Positions 1-13,516 of a DNA stretch of 64,000 nt are shown here, one piece after another. Origin of the DNA: Poecilobothrus nobilitatus (taxonomy: Eukaryota > Arthropoda > Insecta > Diptera > Dolichopodidae); the NCBI GenBank assembly GCA_947095535.1, contig OX352773.1, positions 4,836,001-4,900,000 of the forward strand, given 5' to 3'. The stretch's first letter is position 1; each line of letters opens with the position of its first letter. The position numbers were made by a program, and so were the translations under genes. A model generated the notes under the pieces. That model was given only the letters and a program-made list of their open reading frames with translations, was not told the origin of the DNA and did no database searches.

Positions 1-148
1 AAAAAGATTTAATGCTGTTATTTAGTTGATTTTTTCTCTTTGAATTGGAATTTAAAGAGTTCATTTAAAAATTTCCTATTTTAAGAATAATTTTGTCAAG
101 TACCTACTATTTCGGTACTTTATTTCGGTACTTTGCTTTCCTTTATTT

Positions 149-311
149 CGTGGGTAGGTGGAAATCATCGAAAGATGCTTAGCAGGAGAGGTACAAGCAC
201 GATTCTCCTATTAACGTGTGTAATTTCAATCCACTAAACACCACCCTTTTTTGATCAACGGTTTTTTGACCAAACAATAGGTTATGTTTAGTACAATTGT
301 CCTATTTGGGC
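149..311 (-). mobile_element. Module-C retroposon 3' fragment
   Basis: Read on the minus strand this is a diverged copy of 13338-13516. It shares the order CCTATTGTTTGGTC, GGGTGGTGTTTAGTGG, a short hairpin, and CGATGATTTCCACCTACCC. The hairpin arms (AGGAGA at 184-189 and TCTCCT at 204-209) sit where the other copy has AGAGGA/TCCTCT, and the loop core (GTGCT) is kept. No poly-A tail remains at the low-coordinate end. The same module ends the longer SINE-A elements, so this is probably the 3' part of a SINE whose head is lost. Family name and function are unknown. Confidence 0.6.
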
Positions 312-2862
312 AAGAGAAGAATTTTGCTATGGATCAAAAATTGGTTTAAGGTTTGCAGGAATATGATAAATTAACGTGTTGAACGTGTATTTCAATTTTC
401 ACTAAAACGTTGTTTCTATTATTTTCAGTTAATCATTTCTATTGAATAAAAATAAGTCATGCTTGTCATCAAATTTTTTTTCAAATTATATTTTAATAGT
501 TGAATTATGAAAACTAAAATAAATGATTAAAAAACCTAAAATGTCATGAAATGTCAAAAACCTAATCATGGTTAAATTTGTGTTTTTTTTTTTTTTTTTA
601 AATAATATTTCTTTATTTTAATCATCCGAATTCTTCACAAAATTTTAATTTTACAATTTGTTAATATTATTGTATTTTGTCAATATATATATAGTATTAT
701 TTTTGTTTTTTAAGCCTTGTACAAAAATTTTGTATGAAAAAATTTCATAAGAGAATTAATATTAAAATTCAAATTATCGATTTATTCAAATTTTGTTATA
801 AAGAAAACTAGTTATATATTAGTACCTTTAATTTACTGACTTTCTAAAATTTGTTACCAAGAGATTAATTCTGACGTCTTAAAGCTGTTACTTAATCTAA
901 CCCGGAAAAAAGTTTTTTTTTTCTAATAATTATCATAAAGATGTTTGATTTACTATATATATAATTCTATTGTTTAACAAAATTTTAAGTCTATAGTTAA
1001 TTATAAAAAAAAAAAATATATACATAGTTATATTCCTATATATTTTTTATGTTTAAATGGAGGACAAGAGTTGACATTTTATAAAAAATATAAAAATAAT
1101 TAAATTATTATTAAATTATATATATATATATTTTTATTATTTATTTAAATACTACAAAAAAAAAAAAACCTAAAAGAAAATTATTGTAGAATTTTAATAA
1201 TGAAAACATAAATTAATTTTCACACACATAAATTTTATGAATGAACTGATATGCGTTTTTTGTACTTTTGTTATATTTTAATAGGGAAAAGGATTCCATG
1301 TGTTTTTGCAAACAAGTTCTTTAATAAATTTAGTTAATAAACAGATTGTTGTTATCGTTTGTTCATATAATTATTACAACTAAACAATAAATTATAGAAT
1401 TTTCTTAGTTTTAAAATTAATTTTATTCTTTTAAAAAGTTTTACTGTAGAAATTCTGAAAAAAAAAATCATTCAAGTCTTTTGTTTTGATTAACTGTTCA
1501 ACTTTTATCATATTTTTGCTAACTCTGGATAATATTTCGATAAGCTTTTCCAATATATTTAATATTATTAATTTTTAAAAGCTATATATAAAAATTATAT
1601 AACAAGTTTATATATAAAAATATCAGATTGGAAAATCTGAAAAATTTTTTCAAATATGCGTCAAATAAAAAAAAAAAAAATGGTTAATCAAAAATGCGAA
1701 AAATTCTTTAATTATTCAAAAATCTTCCTAATTTTTGTATTTTTTTTTCTGTTATTTTTTTTTTTTAAAGTATACCGTTATAATTTGTGATGTTATATTG
1801 TAAATTAATCTAATTAAAAATTTTAATATGTAATATGCATAAAAAAAAAAAAGAGTTCCAAGAAAGGTGTCAAGGTCATTTCATATTAAAGAAAATTAAC
1901 TGTTTAATTTAACTTTTAATTTAATTTAAAATAAAAATTAAGTTATAATCAAATGTTAACATCGAGGTCTTTTTTCAAAAATAAAGCAAATATTATTTAA
2001 ATAAAATTAATAAAATAAATTATTGATTGTTTTATTTTTATAATATAATTTTTTTTTTTAACCGTCATTGAATTAATGCATAAAAGAAAAATGTGCGTTA
2101 TACTTACATATCATAATATAACCAGATATAACTAATTAATGTGTTTAGTATTTGAGTTAGTTAATCATGACATGGAATTTAACGGATGTGCGACCTTTAT
2201 TTTGAAATTATTTTAAAAAAATATTGAAAACTAAAAAAATTTATTAATCGATTAAAATTTCATTCTATAAGTAATCGATTAACAATCAAATTATAATGGA
2301 GTATAATATTACCGTTGGATCATAATAAAGAAAAAATATGTAATATTTCATAATACGATATATTATATACTTAATGAAAAATGCAAATAAAAATAAATAA
2401 ACAGATATAATAATTTTTGTACCAGATAACAGATAGCGCAAAAATAACTTTAAAGTATTTCTGTTTCATACTATCGTACAATACATTCATATGAGTAAAC
2501 AAAAATTTATATATCGTAGGTACTTTTATACTTCCTAAATAAATGAAGGTGAATCACAGAACGATTTTTACAGATGGTTTGGATTTGATTTTAACGATTC
2601 ATTATTTACATGTAGACATGTCAATTTTTCTTCTTCTTAAATCTTATTAAGTACTTACTTTATACTTGCATAATAATTGATATTGGAACGGACAAAAAAC
2701 GAATTTTAAATTTATATTATATACTTATTTAAATAATCCACACTTATTGAAGATAATTTAATGTTTACTTTAATAAACAAAATAAATAAAATGAAATAAT
2801 TATGATAGTAGGTAAAATAAAAATATTTTAAAAGCGTGTTTTTCAAAATTCTAATCCAGTAG
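312..2862. other. AT-rich stretch, no gene seen
   Basis: Low-complexity A/T sequence with many homopolymer runs, for example the T run near 583-599, and TA-rich patches near 950-1140. I see no open frame with coding character, no RNA gene and no recognisable transposon. Confidence 0.6.
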
Positions 2863-2934
2863 TATTCAAGTTACAGTAATTTGAACCAGGGTTTAAGTTA
2901 CAGATCTGGATATTCAAGTTGTATTAATTTGAAT
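2863..2934 (+). repeat. Two imperfect 24-bp direct repeats, 48 bp apart
   Basis: TATTCAAGTT followed by a T/A-rich spacer and TAATTTGAA occurs at 2863-2886 and again at 2911-2934. The copies differ at a few positions. It looks like a small local duplication; no function is suggested. Confidence 0.5.
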
Positions 2935-5900
2935 TTAGAAATTTTTCGATATTGGGATTTCGATAACTATAACTCTTATAATGGAATTTGCAAAACTATT
3001 TTTTAATAAGATCTATATTGAAAATTTCATTGTTGAAATCCAAATAGTGTAACTAAATTTTGTTTTCAGATATACTGATATATTTGACTTTTTTTCAAAA
3101 TTTATCAATATTTCAATTAAGTAAAATACATAATATACATAATATACTAAAAATATCGCAAAAAAACAAAAGAAATTAAAAGTAAATGACAAGTTATATG
3201 CAGAATATATATTTTAACCTTTAAGTTAACACCTTCTAATGCCTTTTTAATATTTCAAGTACATGGCGTCATTATAATACCATATAGTGTTGCAACTGAC
3301 GCACTTTATTTTTTTTTTCTAATTTAATGAGGTCATTATAGGTAGTCCAGTTATTATATTACAAAAAATTAAAAATATTAAGATTTCATTAAAAAATTAA
3401 TATTTATGTAAATTGAGGTTAGTTATGTATATTTGTATTTATTTGTATTGAATAGGAATGTAAAATAGATGTCAAGAGATGTTTAATGAAGTACATGTTA
3501 AAAAGAAAAAAAAAAAATTCGTTCAAGAAATTTTAAAAGTTTTTAATAATTACCTAATATTTATTCAATTTAAAATTTTTTTTTACAACAAAAACAAAAA
3601 TTTTTACACTTGTCTTACAGCAATTAAAATATATTAAGTGTGTAATTAATATTGTTGTTTTAGGTTAGGTTTATTCCCATTTAAAATATAGCTATTATTG
3701 AATAGTTAAAATGTTAATTAATAAATGTTTTGGTTTTTGTTTTGTTTTTTTCTTCATTTTTAAATAAATACTTAGATAAATAAATAATATCAGAGTTGAC
3801 ATGAAGCGCGATAAAATAAAACGTCACTGATTCAAAATCACTATATATACACCGATTGTTTTTGTTTTTTAATTTTTGGCGGGTATTTTTCACCTTAAAC
3901 TCTTTAATTAAACTGTTTATTGAATAATTATGTTTAATAACAATATTGCAAACATTGTTAAATTTTCAACGAGTTGAAAATCTGTTAAGTCATACTTTAT
4001 TAATAATTTTTTTCATACTTTTATAAAATTTTGGTAAAGAAATATAGGTTTAATAAAAGTTATAGAATATTTGGGCGAAAAAAAAAACTGACACGTTCAA
4101 TAGTTATTTTTTTATTTAATAATGGAAAACTTAAACATACAATAATTAATTTTAGTATTTAGTTTTTAAAATAATGTAATATTGTTCAAGAAATTTAAAC
4201 TTATGTAAGGAAGCACACCTTTAATAAAAATTTAATTGATTGATTCACCTTAAATTTTCATTTAATCAGAAATTTCTTTACTTTTATACTTTACTTTACT
4301 TTTACTTTTGAATAAAAAGATAAGTTAAAACAGGTTCTTTAAAAAAATGTATTCAAAAATTATTTCACTTTTGTCCAGACAATTTAAAATGCATATATCT
4401 GTTTTTTTTTTTTTTTAATTATACGAAAATAACCTTGACGTACCCAATTAAAGCCTGGATTTCTTTTTAAATAGAATTTTTATTTCAGCAATAAATGTTT
4501 TGTTTTTATTTGAAATTGAAAGAAAATGTTTAAAATTTATATATAATATCCTTTTTTGATTCGGTTATTTTATTGTATTATTTGTTTTTATGTGACCCAA
4601 TTATTACATAGTCTGTACTCTAAGATATTAATATGAAATCGTTAAAATAATTTTGTGCTGAAATCAGCTGAATCATAGATAATTTTTAAGCCAGTTTAAG
4701 TTTTTTTAAAATTTAAACGAGGTATTACTGTAATCAATTCAAGGTAAATGACATGTGATTTATGTTTTTTAAACATTTTTTATAAAGAGTAAACACATGC
4801 TACGTTGCACGTTGTCCCCTTTTAAATTATGATTGTATAGAATTCAAATTCATAGATTTATTTCTCTATATTTTTTATGTTAAATGAAACCTGACTTTTT
4901 AATTAGAAAAAGAATGTAACTAAAAAAAATAAATATAATGTGATTAAACAAATGATCATAATAAAATAAATTTGCTTGTAGTTATTTATTTTAAAATTTT
5001 GAAATTATTAACCACCAAAAAAAAAACCAACAAAATTATTATATTATTCAACAGTTAAGTCGTTAAATCGTTAACAGACAAAAATAAATTATCCATTTTT
5101 TTTTTTGTGTTCTTAAAGAAAAAAAATTAATGAATTTATCATAAAGAAAAAAAAAAACTTACTATTAATTTAATAAAAATTGTATTCTAAAAATCGTTTG
5201 AAATAAAGGAAAATATAAAACTCGTACAATACAAGTAATGTTTCACAAAACCGCAACAATATGATTAGAAATAAAAACAAAAACAAATTTGTTTTTGTTA
5301 CATTTACCTTGAACGAATTGCAGCGGTTTGGATCTATGCAATAACAACTTCTAGTATTACTTTATTTGTTTAAAGAAGTTAAAAAGAGATTACAAAAATA
5401 TCAATAATAAGAAATGAAAACTCAAATTAAAGAGAAAAAAAAATGAAGAATTATAGAAAACTCTTTAAATTTTGTATAATATTTTAAGAGTATAATAAAA
5501 CTTTAAGTTATAACGGTATTTTAACATGTCGTGCCAATGCCAACACAAAACAAAGTGTTAATTATCGTTTTTGTTGGAATTTAATGATTTAATTTTTTTC
5601 CAATGTTGCTTTTGTATTAAATATTATAAAAGAGTATATACAGTGTTATTATCAATTATGATATTCTAATAAAGATCAAACAACATACGGCAACACTACT
5701 AATATATTACATATTACAGGGGAATACATTAAATACAATAGAAAAATTTTGTTCAAAGAATGTTCATTTGTGACAGAAAAAACTGATCGATAAAAATGTT
5801 GAAAAAAAAAACAAATGTCGGAAAAAATTTTTTTTTTTTTAAATTGTACATATATACCTTTATATTTCATATATAAATGACTATTACATTATATAAAAAA

Positions 5901-8900
5901 TATTAAATTACGGATACAATAAATAATCCCAACAAATTATTGATACCCTGACTTTGTTACCAATTTTAAAATCCTTCCAAATCATTTTTTGTACATATTT
6001 TTTCATAATTTTTTTTTTGCAGAAAATATACATATTTCGTCCAAAAAGACGGTATTCAGTTAACATTTTAATCTTAATTAATTATTTAATTTACTTAAGT
6101 TTTTACTAAATTGTTATATAACAAAATCAACTGTTATAATTATTTAAAACCCATCTATACATAATCGTATAATCGTATTATTCTCCGAAACACTTGTAAT
6201 TTGTTTCCAATATATTGAATCACTCACTCATCATCTAACTACGCTATAATCAACTTTTTGTAATGATCAATTTATTTCCTCAAAAATGATTATTGTTTGT
6301 TTATCTATAATGGAATTTTATAGAAATTAAAAAAGCTTTAAAATTTTCTGACGCAGAGAGCGTTTTTATTTTTTTGCGAATTAAATGCACCAATATAAAA
6401 CAACGTTACATTTACGTGTATGTATGCACGAGTATATACATACATATACATTTTATTTTTTTATTCGTTGAACTTCCGCTGATCAAATGTTAAGCGTTTT
6501 AGTTTTTGATGTAAAATTAAATATAACCAATGTTTTCGTAATTATTTGAATTTGTTTTTTAATGAGAGTAAATATTTAGAATAATTTTTATTTTAGCTGA
6601 TTCATTGATAATTATGAATGCGGGTTATAATTTTTGTTGATCCACTTAAAACTCTTCATTTAGTTAATTGGATTTTTTACTTTAATAAAGATTTTCTTTT
6701 TATTTAATTTAATAAACCTTGTAATTGTTTTAATAACTAGAAAATTAAAATTTTAGAATTTAAAATAGTAATTAATAATTAGGTATTTATTATAACAAAT
6801 TCAGATGATTTAAATTTTTAATGCATTTTTGTTTGAAGTAAGTATAATTGTTTAAGTAATTTTTTTTATAATGACGTCATGTTATTTTAAAATAATGTTT
6901 TCCTATTGTTTTACCTTTTAAATTATTTTAAAAATGTTTTAATTACTTTTTTATATAACAGTTCTAATTTCAACGGAATGTTATAAAGTTGTTAGACTAA
7001 ATTTCACAATATCACTACAATATTAAACTGAATAAAATGAAATTTCGATAATCTAGATCGATAAGTTCAATATCTAAATTTAAAATAAAATAATATGAAA
7101 TTTTTAAAATAAAGTTTCTACTTAAGTCTTTTGATTTTTAAAAAAAAAAACTAAAAAAAAAAGCTATCAATTTGTTAAGTTATCATCTATTAATGACGAT
7201 TTTAACGATTGATTCGATATTTACATAATTTTATAAATTTTATACACACATATAATTTTATAATAGCAAAGTTATTACGAAACCTAACTAATAGAATAGA
7301 ATAGAGTATAATAAAATATATATACATATATATATATATGATTTTTTTTATTTTAAATTAATATGTTATAATATATTATTTCAAAAATGAAACATAGTTC
7401 TTAAACGTTAAATTTCCGGAATTATTACTTTTTTTTTTTTTTTTGAATATTTTATTAAAATAAAATTTTCGAATAAATATTTTATTTACTTCCTTTAAAT
7501 TTAAATTTGGAATTTGGAATCATATATTGTTCAAACAAAACCTTGGGAATTTAATTTAATTGTTTTTTTTTTTTTTGATTTCACAAGTTTTTGATTTGTA
7601 GAAGAACACCACATTTGTAACAATATATGTATATATCTTTACAAAATAAAAAAAAAAAGATATATTCGAATTTGTTTTTCATGAATAAAAATAACATTAA
7701 AAATTGTTTGTGTTTTTTTTTGCTTTCCTCTTTTTTCGAACATAAAAATTGAATCAAATTGCTAAAATCAAAATTTGATTTTTATTGATTTTACCTCAGA
7801 AAGCCAAAACTTTCTTTTTTTTTCTAATTTGTTAAAATTTCATTGGATTTTCCCTAATTTAGTTTTTGATAGATATAAAACTATATGTAATCAAAATGAT
7901 TATAAATAAAATCATACATAGTCATAGTTAAAATGATTTTCTTTTTTTTTCTTTTTTTTTACCAAGATCAAAAACTTTTAACATATGTAATTAAATATAA
8001 AATTAGAAATCTTTGAAAAGAAATTTTATCTGATAATTATGTTAATTTAGAAAACAGTTTTAATTTTTTTAATAAAAAAAAATTTAAATTAGATGTGATT
8101 TTATTTGAAAGTGATGAACATTTAAGTAAATTAAATTCTACATATATTTTAATTTATCTTAATCTTTATTTGTGTTAATCATGTTTCTTTTATATATTGG
8201 TTGACTGAAATAGAGTACCACTGGAAGAATATTATGTTAAAAAATTAATCAAACTTAAAAATTAGAATTCAAAATTTAGAAAAAAATTAAATTTTTTTTG
8301 CATCATGTTTGGAATATAATTCAAATTTTTAAAAATTAGAAAATATGCTTAAATATTTCTAATTGGATTTCAATAATTGCAAAAATAGAGAAAGTTAATT
8401 AATTTTTTAGTTTTTGAAATTAAATGGTGTTAAACATCAATTTAGTTGTCTTGTAAGCAAGCTGATTTATTTTTAATAATATATATATATATATATATAT
8501 TGGAACAAACAGAAAGTGAATTTCTCTTCATTCTTAATTATTTTAGATTGTTTTTATTTTTTTCTTATTATATTTCATATTATATTTCTTTAGGTGTTGT
8601 CTTCAAACACAAAATAAAAATTAATTATAATACAAAAAATAAAAAAAAGGCATGAGAAAACAAAAAGAAACTTGTTCAAGGTTTTATAATAAAACTATAT
8701 ACAATTACTTTAAAAATCATAAAAAAGAAAATTAAAACTATTATAAAACCTGAATGCAGACTAAAAATTTTTACAATAATTTCTTGTAGATAACCTTGAC
8801 TTGCTTTACTAAAAGTACAGGTTAAGGTTATATTATATGAATTTCCTTAATAATTTTTTTTTTTTGTTTAATTTTTTCTTATTCATTTTTTGAGTTTTCA

Positions 8901-9417
8901 GTTTTGAGTTTTTGAATTAATAAAACAAATTTTGAAAGTTCGAAAAAAAATAAAAGATATAATTGTTACAATGCATAAAAAGAAATAAAATTAAATTTAA
9001 TTTCGCATTTTATTAATAAGTTGCCAATTTTTTTATAATTCATCAAATGAAAGGTATTCTTTATTTTTAATTTAGACATTATTAATGAAAAGTAATAAAA
9101 CTTCTCATTTGATATACTACCGGATCATTTATCTCTCTGACTCTATAAATCTATCTCTAAAATAATTAAGGCATTAATGAAATTGTTTTACTAACTTTAC
9201 ATAAATATGTATGTGAACTATTTAGATATAAAATATGTAAATTTTGTTTTGAAATTTAGCATAACCCGAAAGACAGAAAGTATCCCCTCTGTTGCTTTCA
9301 ATTATGACTTACACACAGGGATCTAGAGATTCCAAATGTAATTAAAGAAAAAAAAAAGTAAATGTAAAAACTTTACTAGTTCTTATGCAAAAATCAAAAA
9401 TAACACAACTAGTCTGA
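2935..9417. other. AT-rich stretch, no gene seen
   Basis: Long A/T-rich tract with scattered homopolymers and (TA)n runs (for example near 7316-7340 and 8479-8500). The open frames here (such as 5676-5870 minus and 8446-8655 plus) are low-complexity translations without any recognisable domain. One TTAGGTTAGG-like string near 3661 is too short to be telomeric. Nothing else can be assigned. Confidence 0.6.
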
Positions 9418-9418
9418 T

Positions 9419-9493
9419 CTGCTCGATATCACAGTGGTTAGAGAATGCAGATTTGTTGATCAAGAACTCAAATTCTAATCCTTGAAAAAAAAT
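9419..9493 (+). mobile_element. Possible tRNA-like SINE head, degenerate
   Basis: ATCACAGTGGTTAGAGAATG resembles a pol III A box with its tRNA D-arm context, and AACTCAAATTCTAATCC about 35 bp later resembles a decayed B box. A short A run follows. The layout is that of a tRNA-derived SINE head, but neither box is perfect and no second copy was found to support it. Confidence 0.3.
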
Positions 9494-12400
9494 TTTCATA
9501 TGGTTTTTGTTCTGATTTGGGTACATATTATTGCAAATAAATTAATTAACACTTATATAACAGTATTAGCAAAATATAAATATATGCACATACACACAGA
9601 CAAACAAACAAACGTATTTTATACTTTATTGCTTATAATATAAAATTTTAACAAAATATTCTTAAATAAATAGAATTGTATCAATTGTAATTTAATTAAT
9701 TATATATGATTCTGTCTCTCTCGTAGTAATTGAGTGTATAATTCTTGAAATCTATTCTTTGAAAAATATCTCAAAATAATAGTAGAAATTATCCAAATAT
9801 ATTTCAGCTCTTTGTCCAAATATATCCATCATATTAGTATTTTTCTAGAACGCTGCTATTTTACCAATACACTGCAGGCATATAAGCTTAGCAGTCTAAT
9901 CTTTGAACAATCGTAAGCAAAAAAAGAAGATTTCTATATAATTTAGTGCTAACAGTAAGTATCTTACATTGCGTTATGCAGTTCCAGGAGATCAATAAAA
10001 TATTATCCTAAAACATAAATGGTTATTTTAAAAACACTTGAGTGATTATTTTTTCGCACTAATTTTTAGTTTTCATATTTTAAGATAAATCTAAATTTAT
10101 AAATTTTATTTATATTTCCAGCATCAATGCAATTTTAACTAAATAAATAGAACTTAAAATGTCTTATATTATAAAATAATTTTAAAAATATTGATCACAC
10201 GTGTGGTGGACATTGATCATAATAATAAAAATATTAGAAATTTATACTAAATAAAAGTTAACCATTTCTATCAAGAGAATTCAATAAATAAAAAAATATA
10301 TTTAATATATGCATTTAATTTTTTTGAAACTAATATCTCATAAAAAAACATCTCACACAATTTTTTTTTTTTTCTTTTGTTTTTGTCTTTTATTTATTCT
10401 CTTTTAACTTACCTTCCTTTTAAAAATCAAATGCTATTTTCAAACAAACAAAATGTAATTTGTTTTTATTCCAACAAAAAAAAAAAAAAAAAAAAAAAAA
10501 GAATTTTATCAAAATTTTATAGTTAGAAATTCCAAAAATTCTTTATTTATAACATAAATAAATAAAATCCTATGATAAAAGTAATTTTGAAATGTTTGTT
10601 TTTTATTTCCCAAAAATGCCTCTTGTTAATTCATTTTTAAAAAAAATCTCATTTTTTTTTTTTTTTTTTTTTAATATTTCAATTATTTTTGTTAAAAAAC
10701 ATGCGATCTTATAACTACGATCATTCGATCAAATTAAATTTTTTATATTATTTTTATATAATTATTTAAAATTTTGTATAACTGATTATATAACTTTTTT
10801 CTTTTTTAATTTTTTAAAATTATGTAATTTTATTCTATTTTTATTAAATTATATTTTTATTTTTCAACAAATATATTTTTAATTTTTAAATTTTAGTAGA
10901 AAAATAAAAAAAAAACCTGACCTAATAACAACTTATATTTTAAGCAGAATCACTGTCTTTTAATTAATAAAACATATCTAACTGTATATAAATATATATA
11001 TATACAATATATTTATATTAAATTACAATAAAAAAAAACGTTTAAAAAAAAAAAAATAAAACACCCGTAATAAAATCGCAATAACTTCTGATCAACGCGC
11101 TTGTTTCTCTTAGACTGAATTTTATTCAGGCTTAAGTCAATGATCATAACGATCATTAAAAAAAAAAAAAAATATAAAAAAATGAAAATAAATCAAAAAC
11201 AAGCAATTTCAATACAATATGTACGAAGGTGAATTTTAAAAGTTTTTTGTTTTTTATTAAAAAAAAAAAAAGAAGAAACTTTAAATTAAGAAAATGTTAC
11301 TTTTGTTCTTTTTTCTTTAAATATTTATATATATTAGTACCTAACATATAAATACATAGGTGCAATACATTTATAAAAAAAAAAAAAAAAAAATCAAAAT
11401 TTGCGTTTTTAAACATATGTAAATCAATCAAAATATAAGTTTTTATATTATTTTACTTCTTTCTATCTTATACATAAAAATACATACATATATTTAGGTA
11501 TATGCACACCTGCCTTAAAAAATGTATGCTACTGCATACATAAAAATCATACCTATATTATACATCATACAGAATTTTATTCTATTCATTTCATTTTTAT
11601 TCAAAACTTTTAAAAACTGTTATTTTGTTTGTAAATAAAGAGTATATTCCAAAATTTGTATTGTATTGTATTGTATATTGCAATACAATATTTTTATATT
11701 TTTTTTTACTATGTATTCATGTATCTGAAATTCACCTTAGTGATCCCTACAACAACAAAAAAAAAAAACTTAATATTTAAATTTCTTAAAGAATTCTTAA
11801 TATACGTGAGAAATGTGAGACAATAAATGTCAAAATCTTTAGAGAGGTAACACATGTCAATAATTGCCTTTAAATAAAATTTAAATTGATTATATTTTAT
11901 CATTTTTCTGTCGTTAAACTCTCAACAAATTAAACAAAATAATATTATGATATTAATATAAACAATTATATATGTATATACAAACTAAACATTGACATAC
12001 TATATGGATATGTAAATTTTCCATGATCATAATATTGTGAAAATATTTACAACTATATTGGTAAAATTTTTCCAATTAAATGAAACGTGTATAATTTGAA
12101 ACCCCTTACAACAAGTTAAAAGTTTTAAAAAGCTTCGGGTAAAAAAAACTGAATGAACGTAGAAATTAACATTGAATGTGTGTAAGTACATATTAATATG
12201 CATGTATTTACAAACATGTGTGCATATACGAAACATACAAACTTGGTAAACTTTAAGAATAAGACATATGGATTGAATTGATTCTTTTTTCCTTAAGAAT
12301 TGCAAACTTTTTAATTATAAATAACGAACAAAATAAAATTTTTTAACATGATTTTTAACATTTAACTCTTAAGCGTTGGTTTATGTGGCGGCTTAAAAAA

Positions 12401-12756
12401 ATGTAAGTCGAATATTTTTGTATGGTTGAAGTTGTTGCGGCTTTTTGAATTAAAATTTTATATATGTATATGTATATACATATTGGTTAAACTGAATATA
12501 TAAAACTATATATGTATGTAAAACTTATATAAAAGAAGAAGTTGTATAGAAAATTTTAAGCTTTTATTTTATTTTTTTCAATTTGCAATGAATAAATGGA
12601 AAAAAAAAAAAATATATGCTGTTATATTGTTGTTAATAATGAAATGTTGTTGAAGAACAGAAATTATTGGTATTAATTGTCGATTTGAAATAATAAGAAA
12701 AGATTTTTTATTTAAAAAAGTAGATGTAAATTTAATTTATTAACTTCAATAATATA
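9494..12756. other. AT-rich stretch, no gene seen
   Basis: A/T-rich sequence with a 25-nt A run at 10476-10500, a T run near 10650-10672, and TACATATGTA-type runs near 11460-11500 and 12180-12230. The minus-strand frames at 11709-11903 and 12027-12305 show no family features. No RNA gene or transposon is recognisable. Confidence 0.55.
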
Positions 12757-12960
12757 ATGATGAAAAATTTATATGGTGATCTTCTGTTTTTGTTTATACG
12801 CGCTAGCCAAACTCTAGAAAAGATCCCTTTATACAGCGTTAAAGCTCTAATATTTCGGCGCATATTAAGAAGAGTAAAAGTTACTTTCACAACTGGATCG
12901 ATTATTACGAGTGAGGCGCCACTTCGTCGAGGTAACTCAGTAAAGTTTTTGGAGTGCTAG
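12757..12960 (+). other. Unassigned 67-codon open frame of higher GC
   Basis: This frame stands out because its GC content is clearly higher than its surroundings and its translation is compositionally normal (for example SQTLEKIPLYSVKALIF, and TFTTGSIITSEAPLRRGN near the C-terminus). I do not recognise a domain. There is no obvious signal peptide or membrane segment, and no exon or splice context that makes it a gene. It could be a fragment of a decayed transposon; the string TTTTGGAGTGCTA at its end recurs near 19764-19777, which favours repeat origin. Function unknown. Confidence 0.25.
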
Positions 12961-13337
12961 CCCAAATGTGGGAGTTGTACTTCATCTTAGATCGAATATA
13001 TTATGTTTTATAGATATTACACAGATCTCTATAGGAGAAAATGAGCTTTGCAACGAGAAAAAAAACCCAAACAGTATTCTTATTTAGCTGCATAAAATAT
13101 GCTCATTTCACAGTATTTTTTTGATTAAGCTAAAAAGACATTTTAAACTAATAACATATTTTATAAAAAGTCTGTTCGTTGGTTGTTCAAGGTACACTTC
13201 ATTAATAAGATTATGATTGGTAAAACTTATTTCAATGAGTCAATCTGTTCAAATTTTTTTTTTTCTGAATGAATTGTGTTAAATAATTTGCTCATAATAT
13301 GCCAATTTGAAATCTATTTTCATTCCATAACACAACA

Positions 13338-13516
13338 TCCTATGGCCAGGCAGTACATCAGTACTAAAGGTTGTATAACCTATTGTTTGGTCAAAAAAGG
13401 GAGGTGGTGTTTAGTGGGTTAAAGTCCCATACACTCATAGAGGACTCGTGCTCGTTTTCACTCCTCTATAGTGTCTTTCGATGATTCCCACCTACCCTCG
13501 AAAAAAAAAAAAAAAA
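13338..13516 (+). mobile_element. Module-C retroposon with poly-A tail
   Basis: The sequence runs ATGGCCAGGCAG, CCTATTGTTTGGTCAAAAAAG, GGAGGTGGTGTTTAGTGGG, a hairpin, GATGATTCCCACCTACC, then a 16-nt A run (13501-13516), which marks it as retroposed. The hairpin pairs ATAGAGGA (13437-13444) with TCCTCTAT (13462-13469). It is a relative of the copy at 149-311 and of the last ~150 bp of the SINE-A elements at 14971-15670 and 21521-22530. No pol III boxes are visible, so the 5' part is probably lost or lies in unrecognised sequence upstream. Confidence 0.65.

Noticed and set aside
3661..3676. TTAGGTTAGG, insect telomere-like repeat
   Set aside because: Fewer than three units and no array.
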